The notes beneath the pieces are model-generated. The model was not told where the DNA came from and searched no databases. It saw only the letters and a list, made by a program, of their open reading frames with translations. Below are positions 17,440 to 27,091 of a DNA stretch of 64,000 nucleotides, piece after piece. Each line of letters opens with the position of its first letter. Positions within the stretch are counted from its first letter, which is position 1. Origin of the DNA: Haemophilus haemolyticus_L. Lineage in GTDB: Bacteria; Pseudomonadota; Gammaproteobacteria; Enterobacterales; Pasteurellaceae. Location: positions 1 through 64,000 of the forward strand of contig NZ_QQGY01000002.1 of assembly GCF_003490595.1 (NCBI RefSeq), given 5' to 3'. The position numbers were made by a program, and so were the translations under genes.

Positions 17440-18888
17440 TTAATTTGTACCACCAACAGTAATTTCATCAATTTTTAGTGCGGGCTGTCCAACACCAACT
17501 GGCACACTTTGCCCCTCTTTGCCACAAACCCCGATACCTAAATCAAGTTCTGATTTATCTGCAACCATAGAAATTTTTTGCATCACTTCAATGCCACTGC
17601 CAATTAAAGTTGCGCCCTTAACTGGTTTCGTAATTTTTCCTTTTTCAATTAAATAAGCTTCTGAAGTGGAAAATACAAATTTACCAGACGTAATATCCAC
17701 TTGACCACCACCAAAGTGCGGTGCATAAATCCCCTGTTCTACAGAAGCAATTAAATCATCAAACTGACTTTGTCCCGCAAGCATATAGGTGTTGGTCATT
17801 CTAGGCATTGGTAAATGAGCATAAGACTCGCGACGACCATTCCCCGTAGGTGCTACGCCCATCAAACGGGCATTCATTTTATCTTGCATATAACCTTGCA
17901 AGATCCCATCTTTGATGAGTACATTGCACTGACTTGGCACTCCTTCATCATCAATAGTTAATGAACCTCGACGATTTTCAATCGTGCCATCATCCACAAT
18001 CGTACATAACGGTGAAGTCACTTGTTCACCAATCTTGCCTGTGAAAAGTGAACTTTCTTTACGATTAAAATCTCCTTCTAAACCGTGCCCTACCGCCTCG
18101 TGTAACAACACGCCTGGCCAACCAGCACCTAATACAACTGGCATTAATCCAGCAGGTGCCGCAACTGCACTAAGGTTTACTAAAGCTTGACGAACCGCTT
18201 CTTTAGCAAATCGGACTGCTCTAATATCGCCATCAATCACTTCAAAGAACCAATCTAAACCAAAACGCCCACCAGAACCACAACTGCCTCGTTCACGTTT
18301 TCCATTTTCCTCTACTAACACAGAAATAGATAAGCGAACTAAAGGACGAATATCTGCGGCTAGCGTAGCATCCGTCGCCATGACTAATACTTCTTCATAA
18401 ACCGAACTAAGACTTGCTGATACGCGAGTTACGCGATGATCTTCTGCGCGTGCTGTACGATCAACCAAATGTAATAGCTCAATTTTTTTCTCTTTAGTCA
18501 AACTCTCCAAAGGATTAATCGCTGCATAACGAGCAATAGGATTTACCACATTAAAAGCGGATGGCGAAATCAAATTTCCTTGTTTTACTTGCGCAATCCC
18601 CTTTACCGCCTCCGCACATTGCTGCAAAGAGGCAAGATTAATTTGATCGGCATAAGCAAAGCCTGTTTTCTCACCAGAAACTGCTCGCACGCCAACTCCA
18701 CGATCAATATGAAAACCGCCTTCTTTTATAATGCCATCTTCCAATACCCAACTTTCATCTTGGCTAAGTTGAAAATACAAATCAGCATAGTCAATATTAC
18801 GATGCGACATCATGTCGAAAATATTGAGCAATGCTTTAGTTGAAAGATTACTTGGCGTCAGTAATGTATTTGAAACTTGGTTTAACAT
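17440..18888 (-). CDS. tldD: TldD metalloprotease subunit
   Basis: Catalytic subunit of the TldD/TldE (PmbA) zinc protease, which degrades unfolded peptides and matures some modified peptides. 482 residues. The zinc site HEAVGHGLEGDFNRKES (about 263-279, HExxxH) is intact. The conserved GGTN C-terminus fits the family. The partner pmbA is not in this window, as is usual. The 115 bp between tldD and the downstream lipoprotein gene hold nothing I can name. Confidence 0.96.
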   Translation of the reverse strand: MLNQVSNTLLTPSNLSTKALLNIFDMMSHRNIDYADLYFQLSQDESWVLEDGIIKEGGFHIDRGVGVRAVSGEKTGFAYADQINLASLQQCAEAVKGIAQVKQGNLISPSAFNVVNPIARYAAINPLESLTKEKKIELLHLVDRTARAEDHRVTRVSASLSSVYEEVLVMATDATLAADIRPLVRLSISVLVEENGKRERGSCGSGGRFGLDWFFEVIDGDIRAVRFAKEAVRQALVNLSAVAAPAGLMPVVLGAGWPGVLLHEAVGHGLEGDFNRKESSLFTGKIGEQVTSPLCTIVDDGTIENRRGSLTIDDEGVPSQCNVLIKDGILQGYMQDKMNARLMGVAPTGNGRRESYAHLPMPRMTNTYMLAGQSQFDDLIASVEQGIYAPHFGGGQVDITSGKFVFSTSEAYLIEKGKITKPVKGATLIGSGIEVMQKISMVADKSELDLGIGVCGKEGQSVPVGVGQPALKIDEITVGGTN

Positions 18889-18990
18889 ATTTTTTCCAGT
18901 CTAAAAGTAAATATCTTGTAAGAGCTTGTGTCCCTTTGGTGCAACAGCAAAGATTAAAATTGGATGAATAAAGTGCAGTTAATTTTGAGG

Positions 18991-19842
18991 TTATTTTTCC
19001 AAATGCGCTAATCCAAATTGATACAAAGCATTCTTCTTATAACCATACAACTCAGCAACAATAGAGGCCGCTTTTTTTAGCGGTAATTCTTCTGCAATTA
19101 ATTCAAGTGCCTTCACCGCTTGTGGGGAGATTTCATCGTTATTGTCAGACTTTGGTTTGCCTTCAACAATCAAAACCATCTCGCCTTTTGTACGATTTGC
19201 ATCTTCTAAAAGCCATTCTCGTAAATTTTTAATCGTATTACCCGTAATCGTTTCCCAAGTTTTAGTAATTTCGCGGGCTAACACAATATATCGTTCTTCT
19301 CCTAGCACAAATTGCATATCTTCTAGCGTATCTAAAATACGGTGAGTGGATTCATAAAAAATCAAAGTGCGGTCTTCTTCTGCGATATTTTCTAATTTAT
19401 CTATGCGGGCTTTACTTTTTGCGGGCAAAAACCCCTCAAAACAAAATCTATCAGAAGCAATCCCCGATGCGCAAAGTGCGGTAATTGCTGCGCATGCCCC
19501 AGGCAAAGGAACAACGCAAATGCTAGCCTCACGGCATTGGCGTACTAAATGAAAACCAGGATCACTAATTAATGGCGTGCCCGCATCAGAAATCAAAGCA
19601 ATATTGCTACCTTGCTTGAGTTTTTCCACCAAAATATGGGCTTTTTCTTGTTCATTGTGATCATGCAAAGCAAAAAAGGGCTTTTTGATACCGTAATGAC
19701 TTAATAAAAGGCCACTATGACGGGTATCTTCTGCTGCAATTAAATCCACTTGCGCAAAAGTATCTAAAGCACGCTGGGTAATATCCTGTAAATTGCCAAT
19801 CGGCGTGGCAACAATGTATAAAATTCCGGTTAAATCAGTCAT
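18991..19842 (-). CDS. rsmI: 16S rRNA 2'-O-methyltransferase RsmI
   Basis: Methylates the 2'-hydroxyl of C1402 in the decoding centre of 16S rRNA, using S-adenosylmethionine. 283 residues, tetrapyrrole-methylase fold. LYIVATPIGNLQDITQRAL (about 8-26) and LISDAGTPLISDPGF (about 83-97) are the family signatures. It is divergent from lpoA with about 70 bp between starts, the same arrangement as rsmI and lpoA in E. coli. Confidence 0.96.
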   Translation of the reverse strand: MTDLTGILYIVATPIGNLQDITQRALDTFAQVDLIAAEDTRHSGLLLSHYGIKKPFFALHDHNEQEKAHILVEKLKQGSNIALISDAGTPLISDPGFHLVRQCREASICVVPLPGACAAITALCASGIASDRFCFEGFLPAKSKARIDKLENIAEEDRTLIFYESTHRILDTLEDMQFVLGEERYIVLAREITKTWETITGNTIKNLREWLLEDANRTKGEMVLIVEGKPKSDNNDEISPQAVKALELIAEELPLKKAASIVAELYGYKKNALYQFGLAHLEK

Positions 19843-19913
19843 TTTTGTTTGCTTTTAAGTTATGAGATAAGTAAGATCTGCCACAACTATTGTCTGTTCA
19901 TGATGGAGCAAGA

Positions 19914-21641
19914 ATGTCTATTCTATTACAAGGCGGGCGTTTTAAAAAACGTTTAATGCCAATTTTATTGTCAATGGCCTTAGCTGGCTGTTCAAATCTA
20001 CTTGGTAGCAGTTTTACGCAAACTTTACAACAAGATGCGAATGCAAGTTCTGAATTTTATATGAATAAATTAGGACAAGCACAAGAACTTGAAGATCAAC
20101 AAACCTATAAATTGCTCGCGGCTCGCGTGTTAATCAGTGAAAATAAAGTTGAACAATCAGAAGCTTTATTAAGTGAATTAGGTGAATTAAATGATGCGCA
20201 AAAATTAGATCGTGCATTAATTGAAGCGAGAATTTCTGCTGCAAAAAATGCTAATGAAGTCGCGCAAAATCAATTGCGTGCATTGGATTTAAATAAATTA
20301 AGCCCGTCACAAAAATCTCGTTATTACGAAACCTTAGCTATTGTTGCTGAAAACCGTAAAGACATCATTGAAGCCGTAAAAGCGCGGGTAAAAATTGATG
20401 AGAATTTAGCGGATGTACAACGTCGCCAAGATAATGTTGATAAAACTTGGGCATTGTTACGTTCAGCAAATACTGGTGTAATCAATAATGCTTCAGATGA
20501 AGGCAACGCGGCTTTAGGCGGTTGGTTAACGTTAATCAAAACCTACAATGATTATATTCGTCAGCCTGTACAATTAAGCCAAGCATTACAAAGCTGGAAA
20601 AATGCTTATCCAAATCATGCAGCCGCAACGTTGTTCCCAAAAGAATTGCTTACATTGCTTAATTTCCAACAAACGAATGTGTCACAAATTGGTTTACTCT
20701 TGCCATTAAGTGGAGATGGACAAATTCTTGGTACAACCATTCAATCGGGTTTCAACGACGCGAAAGGTAACTCAACTATTCCAGTGCAAGTATTTGATAC
20801 CTCAATAAATTCGGTACAAGATATCATTGCGCAAGCGAAACAAGCGGGGATTAAAACATTAGTGGGTCCATTACTAAAACAAAATCTTGATGTGATTTTA
20901 GCGGATCCTGCACAAATTCAAGGTATGGATGTGCTTGCATTAAATGCAACACCAAATTCTCGTGCGATTCCTCAACTTTGTTATTACGGACTTTCTCCAG
21001 AAGATGAAGCTGAATCTGCCGCCAATAAAATGTGGAACGATGGCGTGCGTAATCCACTTGTCGCAATGCCACAAAATGATTTAGGGCAACGCGTAGGCAA
21101 TGCCTTTAATGTACGTTGGCAACAATTAGCAGGTACTGATGCGAATATCCGTTACTACAATTTGCCTGCGGATGTCACTTATTTCCTTCAAGAAAATGGT
21201 TCAAATTCAACCGCACTTTATGTCGTAGCAAGTCCAACTGAGCTAGCAGAAATGAAAGGTTATTTAACAAATATCGCGCCTAATTTAGCGATTTATGCCA
21301 GCTCTCGAGCAAGCGCAAATGCGACAAATACTAACGCGGATTTCATTACACAGATGAATGGCGTACAGTTTAGTGATATTCCATTTTTTAAAGAAACCAA
21401 TTCACCACAATATCAAAAACTAGCCAAAACAACTGGCGGTGAATATCAATTAATGCGTTTATACGCAATGGGTGCAGATGCTTGGTTACTCATCAATCAA
21501 TTTAATGAATTGCGCCAAGTACCAGGATATCGCTTAAGTGGTTTAACTGGTATTTTAAGTGCGGGTACAAATTGTAATGTTGAACGCGATATGACTTGGT
21601 ATCAATATCAAGATGGTGCAGTTGTACCGGTCGCAAACTAA
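19914..21641 (+). CDS. lpoA: Penicillin-binding protein activator LpoA
   Basis: Outer-membrane lipoprotein that reaches through the periplasm and activates PBP1A peptidoglycan synthesis; reported as essential in H. influenzae. I prefer the ATG at 19914 (protein begins MSILLQG), with GGAG 6 nt upstream, over the ATG at 19890. That gives 575 residues, signal peptide MPILLSMALAGC with lipid Cys at about 25. The N-terminal part (to about 250) is helical TPR-like; the C-terminal part is a periplasmic-binding-protein fold beginning near VSQIGLLLPLSGDG. Its stop TAA overlaps the yraN ATG. Confidence 0.95.
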   Translation: MSILLQGGRFKKRLMPILLSMALAGCSNLLGSSFTQTLQQDANASSEFYMNKLGQAQELEDQQTYKLLAARVLISENKVEQSEALLSELGELNDAQKLDRALIEARISAAKNANEVAQNQLRALDLNKLSPSQKSRYYETLAIVAENRKDIIEAVKARVKIDENLADVQRRQDNVDKTWALLRSANTGVINNASDEGNAALGGWLTLIKTYNDYIRQPVQLSQALQSWKNAYPNHAAATLFPKELLTLLNFQQTNVSQIGLLLPLSGDGQILGTTIQSGFNDAKGNSTIPVQVFDTSINSVQDIIAQAKQAGIKTLVGPLLKQNLDVILADPAQIQGMDVLALNATPNSRAIPQLCYYGLSPEDEAESAANKMWNDGVRNPLVAMPQNDLGQRVGNAFNVRWQQLAGTDANIRYYNLPADVTYFLQENGSNSTALYVVASPTELAEMKGYLTNIAPNLAIYASSRASANATNTNADFITQMNGVQFSDIPFFKETNSPQYQKLAKTTGGEYQLMRLYAMGADAWLLINQFNELRQVPGYRLSGLTGILSAGTNCNVERDMTWYQYQDGAVVPVAN

Positions 21642-22000
21642 TGTTTTCTTTAAAACGTCAACAAGGGGCGAGCTTTGAGCATCAAGCTCGCCTTTTTTTA
21701 GAATCAAAAGGCTTAAAATTTATTGCGGCTAATCAAAATTTCAAATGTGGTGAACTTGATCTTATTATGAGTGACAAAGAAACCATCGTTTTTGTTGAAG
21801 TTCGCCAACGTTCTCATAATACCTTTGGCTCGGCAATAGAAAGCGTAGATTGGCAAAAACAACAAAAATGGTTGGATGCGGCAAATTTATGGCTAATGAA
21901 ACAAAATATGAGTTTAGAAGACGCCGATTGTCGTTTTGATTTAATCGCCTTTGGCAAAACGCCCCAAGATATTCAATGGATTCCTAATTTTCTCGATTAA
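21641..22000 (+). CDS. yraN: YraN/UPF0102 family nuclease-like protein
   Basis: 119 residues from the ATG at 21641, which overlaps the lpoA stop (TAATG), so translation is coupled; the longer in-frame start at 21596 lies inside lpoA and is rejected. The fold is that of Holliday-junction-resolvase-like endonucleases. Conserved acidic residues are in CGELDLIMSDKETIVFVEVR (E32, D34 and the EV at about 48). The function in cells is not settled. The order lpoA-yraN-diaA-dolP is conserved in gammaproteobacteria. Confidence 0.92.
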   Translation: MFSLKRQQGASFEHQARLFLESKGLKFIAANQNFKCGELDLIMSDKETIVFVEVRQRSHNTFGSAIESVDWQKQQKWLDAANLWLMKQNMSLEDADCRFDLIAFGKTPQDIQWIPNFLD

Positions 22001-22009
22001 TGGCTTTTT

Positions 22010-22597
22010 ATGATGTTACAAAAAGTAAAAGATATTTATAGCGAAAGTATTCAAATTCAAATTGCTGCGTCTAGCATGCTTTCGGAAAATATTGCTAACG
22101 CCACCCAAATGGTGATGCAATGTTTGCTAGGCGGCAATAAAGTGATCGCTTGTGGCGTCTCGCGTTCTTATGCCAATGCACAGTTTCTCGTATCTAACTT
22201 GCTTAATCGATACGATTTAGCAAGACCAAGTTTTCCCTCTGTTCTATTAAGTTTAGAAAGTGCGGTGGGTTCTTCTCTTGTTTTTGAACACTCGCCTGAA
22301 GAATTGTATTGTCACCAATTTAATGCTGTTGCCAAACCGGGCGACTTACTTATCGCTTTTTCGCCTTTGGGAACAGAGAAAATCGTGCTAAACATTATTT
22401 CTCATGCAGTAAATAAAGAAGTTAATGTTATTGCACTCACTGGCTCTAATAACGATGCAATTCAAGGAATTTTAGCCGATAGTGATTTAGAAATATCGAT
22501 TCCAGCAACCAAAGAAAGTCGAGTCCTAGAAAACCATCTTTTTGTTATCAATGCCCTTTGTGAATTAGTTGACCATGCGTTGTTCCCAAGTGCTTGA
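22010..22597 (+). CDS. diaA: DiaA-like SIS-domain protein
   Basis: Single SIS (sugar isomerase) domain protein of 195 residues; translation could also start at the next ATG (22013). In E. coli DiaA binds DnaA and promotes orderly replication initiation; close relatives are sedoheptulose-7-phosphate isomerases (GmhA). The sugar-phosphate loop region CGVSRSYANAQFLVSNLLNRY (about 46-66) and GDLLIAFSPLGTEKIVLNII are typical of the fold. The neighbourhood with yraN and dolP favours DiaA over GmhA. Confidence 0.88.
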   Translation: MMLQKVKDIYSESIQIQIAASSMLSENIANATQMVMQCLLGGNKVIACGVSRSYANAQFLVSNLLNRYDLARPSFPSVLLSLESAVGSSLVFEHSPEELYCHQFNAVAKPGDLLIAFSPLGTEKIVLNIISHAVNKEVNVIALTGSNNDAIQGILADSDLEISIPATKESRVLENHLFVINALCELVDHALFPSA

Positions 22598-22652
22598 CAG
22601 AAAAATAAATTACTTTCAAACTACCAGTAGTTCAATCTCAAAAGGAGTTAAT

Positions 22653-23234
22653 ATGAAATTATCCCCATTAAAAAAACTGGCTATCGTACTTGGAACAACA
22701 ATCTTTTTACAGGGATGTGTTGCAGCTGTGATTGGAGGTGGCGCTGTAGCGGCTAAAGTAGGTACCGATCCTCGAACAACTGGGGCACAAATTGATGACG
22801 AAACACTCGAATTCAAAGTAGAAAATGCCGTTGAAAAAGATGCCCAAATTAAGGCTGAAGGCCGTGTAAATGCAGTGTCTTACAATGGTCGAGTACTTTT
22901 AATCGGTCAAGTGCCTAATAGTGGTGTAAAAGACACTGCCGCAGATCTTGCAAAAGGCGTTGAAGGTGTCAATGATATTTATAACGAACTGACTGTTGGC
23001 CCGAAAATCTCTTTTACACAAATCAGCAAAGACAGTTGGATTACTACGCAAGTCAAATCAAAAATGTTAGTCGATGATCGAGTTAAAGCAACCGATGTTA
23101 AAGTTATTAGCGAAAATGGAGAAGTTTTCCTACTTGGTACCCTAACACACGCTCAAGCTGATGCAGCTGCAGATATTGCAAGTAAAATCAGTGGCGTACA
23201 AAAAGTAATTAAAGTTTTCAAATATCTCAACTAA
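22653..23234 (+). CDS. dolP: BON-domain outer-membrane lipoprotein DolP (YraP)
   Basis: 193 residues from the ATG at 22653, chosen because AAAGGAG lies 5 nt upstream and the protein then begins with a lipoprotein signal (LGTTIFLQGC, lipid Cys about 20). The upstream in-frame start at 22569 lies inside diaA. Two BON domains follow (about 47-115 and 125-193), with the glycine-containing cores YNGRVLLIGQVPN and ENGEVFLLGTLTH. DolP-type proteins support outer-membrane integrity and the BAM complex and bind anionic phospholipids at division sites. Confidence 0.93.
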   Translation: MKLSPLKKLAIVLGTTIFLQGCVAAVIGGGAVAAKVGTDPRTTGAQIDDETLEFKVENAVEKDAQIKAEGRVNAVSYNGRVLLIGQVPNSGVKDTAADLAKGVEGVNDIYNELTVGPKISFTQISKDSWITTQVKSKMLVDDRVKATDVKVISENGEVFLLGTLTHAQADAAADIASKISGVQKVIKVFKYLN

Positions 23235-23239
23235 TCTTC

Positions 23240-23290
23240 AAAGTGCGGTAAAAATTCAACGAATTTCAACCGCACTTTTCTCATTTTTAC
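23240..23290 (+). terminator. Inverted uptake-signal pair after dolP
   Basis: AAAGTGCGGT (23240-23249) and ACCGCACTTTT (from 23269) are opposed uptake signals with a 19-nt loop, followed by a T-rich stretch. This fits a terminator for the lpoA-dolP operon, though the loop is long. Confidence 0.6.
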
Positions 23291-23400
23291 AAGTAAAAAA
23301 TTTGATTTTTTTGCTCTTCGAAAAAACTGTTTATTTTTAAATAAGTTACCTATTGTCAATAATTTAAGCAAAAAATTTATTGCTTGATCTCAAGCAAAAA

Positions 23401-23447
23401 ACACATTACCTTGTGCGTAATTTTATTACAAACACTATATCTTGTGT
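23401..23447 (+). promoter_or_regulatory. Tandem NrdR boxes upstream of nrdA
   Basis: Two 16-bp sites match the NrdR consensus acaCwATATwTwGtgt: ACACATTACCTTGTGC near 23401-23416 and ACACTATATCTTGTGT at 23432-23447. They are spaced about 31 bp apart, three helical turns, the spacing expected for cooperative NrdR binding. The second ends 30 bp before the nrdA ATG. This predicts repression of nrdAB when dATP is high. Matches were made by eye. Confidence 0.7.
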
Positions 23448-23477
23448 TTAACATCGCATAATAACAAGGGTCGTATA

Positions 23478-25748
23478 ATGAATAAAAGCTTAATGGTAAC
23501 CAAGCGTGATGGCACGCAGGAACAAATCAATCTTGATAAAATCCACCGTGTTATTACATGGGCAGCAGAAGGTCTAGACAATGTGTCTGTTTCCCAAGTT
23601 GAGCTTCGCTCACACATTCAATTTTATGAAGGCATTCGAACTTCAGACATTCACGAAACCATTATTAAAGCAGCCGCAGATTTAATCAGCAAAGATACGC
23701 CAGATTATCAATTTTTAGCTGCTCGCTTAGCGATTTTCCATTTACGTAAAAAAGCCTACGGTCATTTTGATCCCCCTCGTTTATACGATCACGTCAAAAA
23801 ATTAGTGCGCATGGGTAAATACGATCATGCGTTATTGGATGATTACACCCGTGAAGAATGGGACACAATGGATGGGTTTATCGACCATTGGCGTGATATG
23901 ACGTTCTCTTATGCTGCCGTAAAACAATTAGAAGGTAAGTATTTAGTTCAAAACCGTGTGACAGGAGAAATCTACGAATCAGCACAATTCCTCTATTTAC
24001 TGGTTGCAGCGAGTTTATTCTCTAAATATCCAAAAGAAACGCGTTTGGATTATGTAAAACGTTTCTACGATGCAACATCCACCTTCAAAATTTCCTTACC
24101 AACGCCAATTATGGCGGGAGTGCGCACACCTACTCGTCAGTTCAGCTCTTGCGTATTAATTGAATGTGATGATAGCTTAGATTCAATCAATGCAACGGCA
24201 TCAGCTATTGTGAAATATGTTTCACAACGCGCGGGAATTGGTATTAATGCAGGTGCAATTCGTGCATTAGGTAGTGAGATTCGTGGCGGTGAAGCATTCC
24301 ATACGGGTTGTATTCCATTCTATAAATATTTCCAAACCGCGGTGAAATCTTGCTCACAAGGTGGTGTTCGTGGCGGTGCGGCGACACTTTATTACCCTAT
24401 TTGGCACTTAGAAGCAGAAAGCTTACTTGTATTAAAAAATAACCGTGGTGTAGAAGACAACCGCGTTCGTCATATGGATTATGGCGTCCAATTAAATAAA
24501 TTAATGTATCAACGTCTAATTAAAGGCGGCGAGATTACTTTATTTAGTCCATCAGATGTACCTGGACTTTATGAAGCATTCTTTGCAGATCAAGACAAAT
24601 TTGAAGAACTGTACATAAAATACGAACAAGATCCAACTATCCGTAAACGCACCGTCAAAGCCGTTGAGATTTTCTCTTTATTAATGCAAGAACGTGCATC
24701 AACAGGCCGTATCTACATTCAAAACGTAGACCACTGTAATACTCACTCTCCGTTTGATCCACAAGTTGCACCAGTTCGCCAATCTAACTTATGTTTAGAA
24801 ATCGCGTTACCTACGAAGCCTCTTGAGCACATTAATGATGAAAATGGAGAAATCGCACTTTGTACCCTTTCCGCATTTAACTTAGGTAAAATTGAAAACT
24901 TAGATGAATTAGAAGAACTTGCCGATCTTGCGGTTCGTTCGCTTGATGCATTATTAGATTATCAAGATTACCCTGTTGTGGCGGCAAAACGTAGTTCACT
25001 TGCTCGTCGTTCATTAGGTATCGGTGTAATTAACTATGCTTATTATCTTGCGAAAAATGGTGTTCGTTATTCTGATGGTTCAGCTAATGATTTAACTCAC
25101 CGCACTTTTGAAGCCATTCAATACTATTTATTGAAAGCCTCTATGAACTTAGCAAAAGAGCAAGGTGCTTGCGAATACTTCAATGAAACCACTTATGCAA
25201 AAGGCATTTTACCTATTGATACCTATAAGAAAGATTTAGATGCCTTAACGCAAGAGCCATTACATTATGATTGGGAAAGTTTGCGTAAAGATATTCAAGA
25301 ATTTGGTTTACGTAACTCAACATTAACCGCCTTAATGCCATCAGAAACATCATCACAAATTTCCAATGCGACTAATGGTATTGAGCCACCGCGTGGTCAT
25401 GTAAGTATTAAAGCCTCAAAAGATGGCATCCTAAAACAAGTTGTACCTGAGTACGAAAACTTAAGCGACAACTACGAATTACTTTGGGATATCCCAAGCA
25501 ATGATGGTTACTTACACTTAGTCGGTATTATGCAAAAATTCGTAGACCAAGCGATCTCCGCCAACACTAACTACGATCCAAAACGTTTTGAAGATGGTAA
25601 AGTACCAATGAAAGTGTTGTTAAAAGATCTTTTAACCGCTTACAAATACGGCTTAAAAACCCTTTACTACCAAAACACTCGCGACGGTGCTGAAGATGCT
25701 CAAGAAGATCTTGATGAGGGCTGTGCTGGTGGGGCTTGTAAAATCTAA
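23478..25748 (+). CDS. nrdA: Ribonucleoside-diphosphate reductase, class Ia, alpha subunit
   Basis: Large subunit of aerobic ribonucleotide reductase; reduces NDPs to dNDPs with NrdB. The ATG at 23478 (protein begins MNKSLMVTKRDG) is preferred over 23442, since it matches the family and follows AAGGGTCG; 756 residues. Residues about 5-95 form the ATP-cone allosteric domain. The active-site region includes SNLCLEIALP (catalytic Cys) and LPSETSSQISNATNGIEP. The C-terminal pair GCAGGACKI carries the redox-active cysteines that take electrons from thioredoxin or glutaredoxin. Confidence 0.98.
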   Translation: MNKSLMVTKRDGTQEQINLDKIHRVITWAAEGLDNVSVSQVELRSHIQFYEGIRTSDIHETIIKAAADLISKDTPDYQFLAARLAIFHLRKKAYGHFDPPRLYDHVKKLVRMGKYDHALLDDYTREEWDTMDGFIDHWRDMTFSYAAVKQLEGKYLVQNRVTGEIYESAQFLYLLVAASLFSKYPKETRLDYVKRFYDATSTFKISLPTPIMAGVRTPTRQFSSCVLIECDDSLDSINATASAIVKYVSQRAGIGINAGAIRALGSEIRGGEAFHTGCIPFYKYFQTAVKSCSQGGVRGGAATLYYPIWHLEAESLLVLKNNRGVEDNRVRHMDYGVQLNKLMYQRLIKGGEITLFSPSDVPGLYEAFFADQDKFEELYIKYEQDPTIRKRTVKAVEIFSLLMQERASTGRIYIQNVDHCNTHSPFDPQVAPVRQSNLCLEIALPTKPLEHINDENGEIALCTLSAFNLGKIENLDELEELADLAVRSLDALLDYQDYPVVAAKRSSLARRSLGIGVINYAYYLAKNGVRYSDGSANDLTHRTFEAIQYYLLKASMNLAKEQGACEYFNETTYAKGILPIDTYKKDLDALTQEPLHYDWESLRKDIQEFGLRNSTLTALMPSETSSQISNATNGIEPPRGHVSIKASKDGILKQVVPEYENLSDNYELLWDIPSNDGYLHLVGIMQKFVDQAISANTNYDPKRFEDGKVPMKVLLKDLLTAYKYGLKTLYYQNTRDGAEDAQEDLDEGCAGGACKI

Positions 25749-25845
25749 CTATTTACTTTCAAATTATTAGCGGGCTTTAGCCCGCTACTTGTAACCTATT
25801 AATTACTATCGGCAAAATTAAGGTTGCCAAAACGGGGAACAATAT

Positions 25846-26976
25846 ATGGCATACACCACTTTCTCACAAACTAAAAACGACCAATTAAAAGAGCCAATGT
25901 TCTTTGGTCAAAACGTTAACGTTGCGCGTTACGATCAACAAAAATATGAGACGTTTGAAAAGCTCATTGAAAAACAACTTTCTTTCTTCTGGCGTCCAGA
26001 AGAAGTGGATGTGTCACAAGACCGTATTGATTATGCTGCGTTACCTGAGCATGAAAAACACATTTTCATCAGTAACTTAAAATATCAAACCTTATTAGAT
26101 TCTATTCAAGGCCGTAGCCCGAACGTTGCATTATTACCGTTGGTATCTATTCCAGAATTAGAAACTTGGATCGAGACTTGGACATTCTCTGAAACCATCC
26201 ACTCTCGTTCTTACACGCACATTATTCGTAACATTGTGAACGATCCATCTATCGTATTTGATGACATCGTAACTAACGAAGAAATCATCAAACGTGCACG
26301 TGATATTTCTTCTTATTACGATGATTTAATCCGCGACAGCCAACTTTATAGCCTATACGGCGAAGGTACTTACACGGTAGATGGTAAAGAATGTGTTGTG
26401 ACATTGCGTAATTTGAAAAAACAACTTTACCTTTGCCTAATGAGCGTGAACGCGCTTGAAGCCATTCGTTTCTATGTGTCTTTCGCATGCTCGTTTGCTT
26501 TTGCTGAACGTCAATTAATGGAAGGTAATGCGAAAATTATTAAATTTATCGCACGTGATGAAGCCCTACACTTAACTGGTACGCAGCACATTTTAAATAT
26601 TATGGCTGCAGGTCAAGACGACCCGGAAATGGCAGAAATTGCAGAAGAATGTAAACAAGAAGCCTATGATTTATTCTTAGCCGCTGCAGAACAAGAAAAA
26701 GACTGGGCAGATTATTTGTTTAAAGACGGTTCGATGATTGGTTTGAACAAAGACATTTTGGTGCAATATGTGGAATATATCACTAATATCCGTATGCAAG
26801 CTGTTGGTCTTCCATTGCCATTTGGTGCGCGTTCTAACCCAATTCCATGGATTAACGCATGGCTTGTTTCTGATAATGTACAAGTAGCACCACAAGAAGT
26901 GGAAGTGAGTTCTTACCTTGTTGGTCAAATTGACTCAAAAGTTGATACGAATGATTTTGGGGATTTCGATCTATAA
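25846..26976 (+). CDS. nrdB: Ribonucleoside-diphosphate reductase, class Ia, beta subunit
   Basis: Small subunit of class Ia ribonucleotide reductase, carrying the diiron-tyrosyl radical. 376 residues. Iron ligands are visible in WTFSETIHSRSYTHI (Glu and His, about 111-125) and in FIARDEALHLTGTQHI (about 231-246). The C-terminal tail NDFGDFDL binds NrdA. It follows nrdA after 97 bp; that gap contains a short hairpin (GCGGGCTTTAGCCCGC near 25770) that could modulate the NrdA/NrdB ratio. Confidence 0.98.
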   Translation: MAYTTFSQTKNDQLKEPMFFGQNVNVARYDQQKYETFEKLIEKQLSFFWRPEEVDVSQDRIDYAALPEHEKHIFISNLKYQTLLDSIQGRSPNVALLPLVSIPELETWIETWTFSETIHSRSYTHIIRNIVNDPSIVFDDIVTNEEIIKRARDISSYYDDLIRDSQLYSLYGEGTYTVDGKECVVTLRNLKKQLYLCLMSVNALEAIRFYVSFACSFAFAERQLMEGNAKIIKFIARDEALHLTGTQHILNIMAAGQDDPEMAEIAEECKQEAYDLFLAAAEQEKDWADYLFKDGSMIGLNKDILVQYVEYITNIRMQAVGLPLPFGARSNPIPWINAWLVSDNVQVAPQEVEVSSYLVGQIDSKVDTNDFGDFDL

Positions 26977-27057
26977 TTAAAAACACATAAGAAAATAACC
27001 GCACTTTGAAATATTCTTTTTAAATATTTAAAGTGCTGTTAATTTTTTGTTCATTTT

Positions 27058-27090
27058 AAAAGGCTTTCTAACACAGAAAGCCTTTTATTT
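27058..27090 (+). terminator. Bidirectional terminator between nrdB and sucB
   Basis: AAAAGGCTTTCT pairs with AGAAAGCCTTTT across five bases, with T-rich sequence on both sides. It lies between convergent genes. A degenerate inverted uptake-signal pair (26999-27043, one arm mutated to AAAGTGCTGT) lies just upstream and may be an older terminator. Confidence 0.8.
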
Positions 27091-27091
27091 C

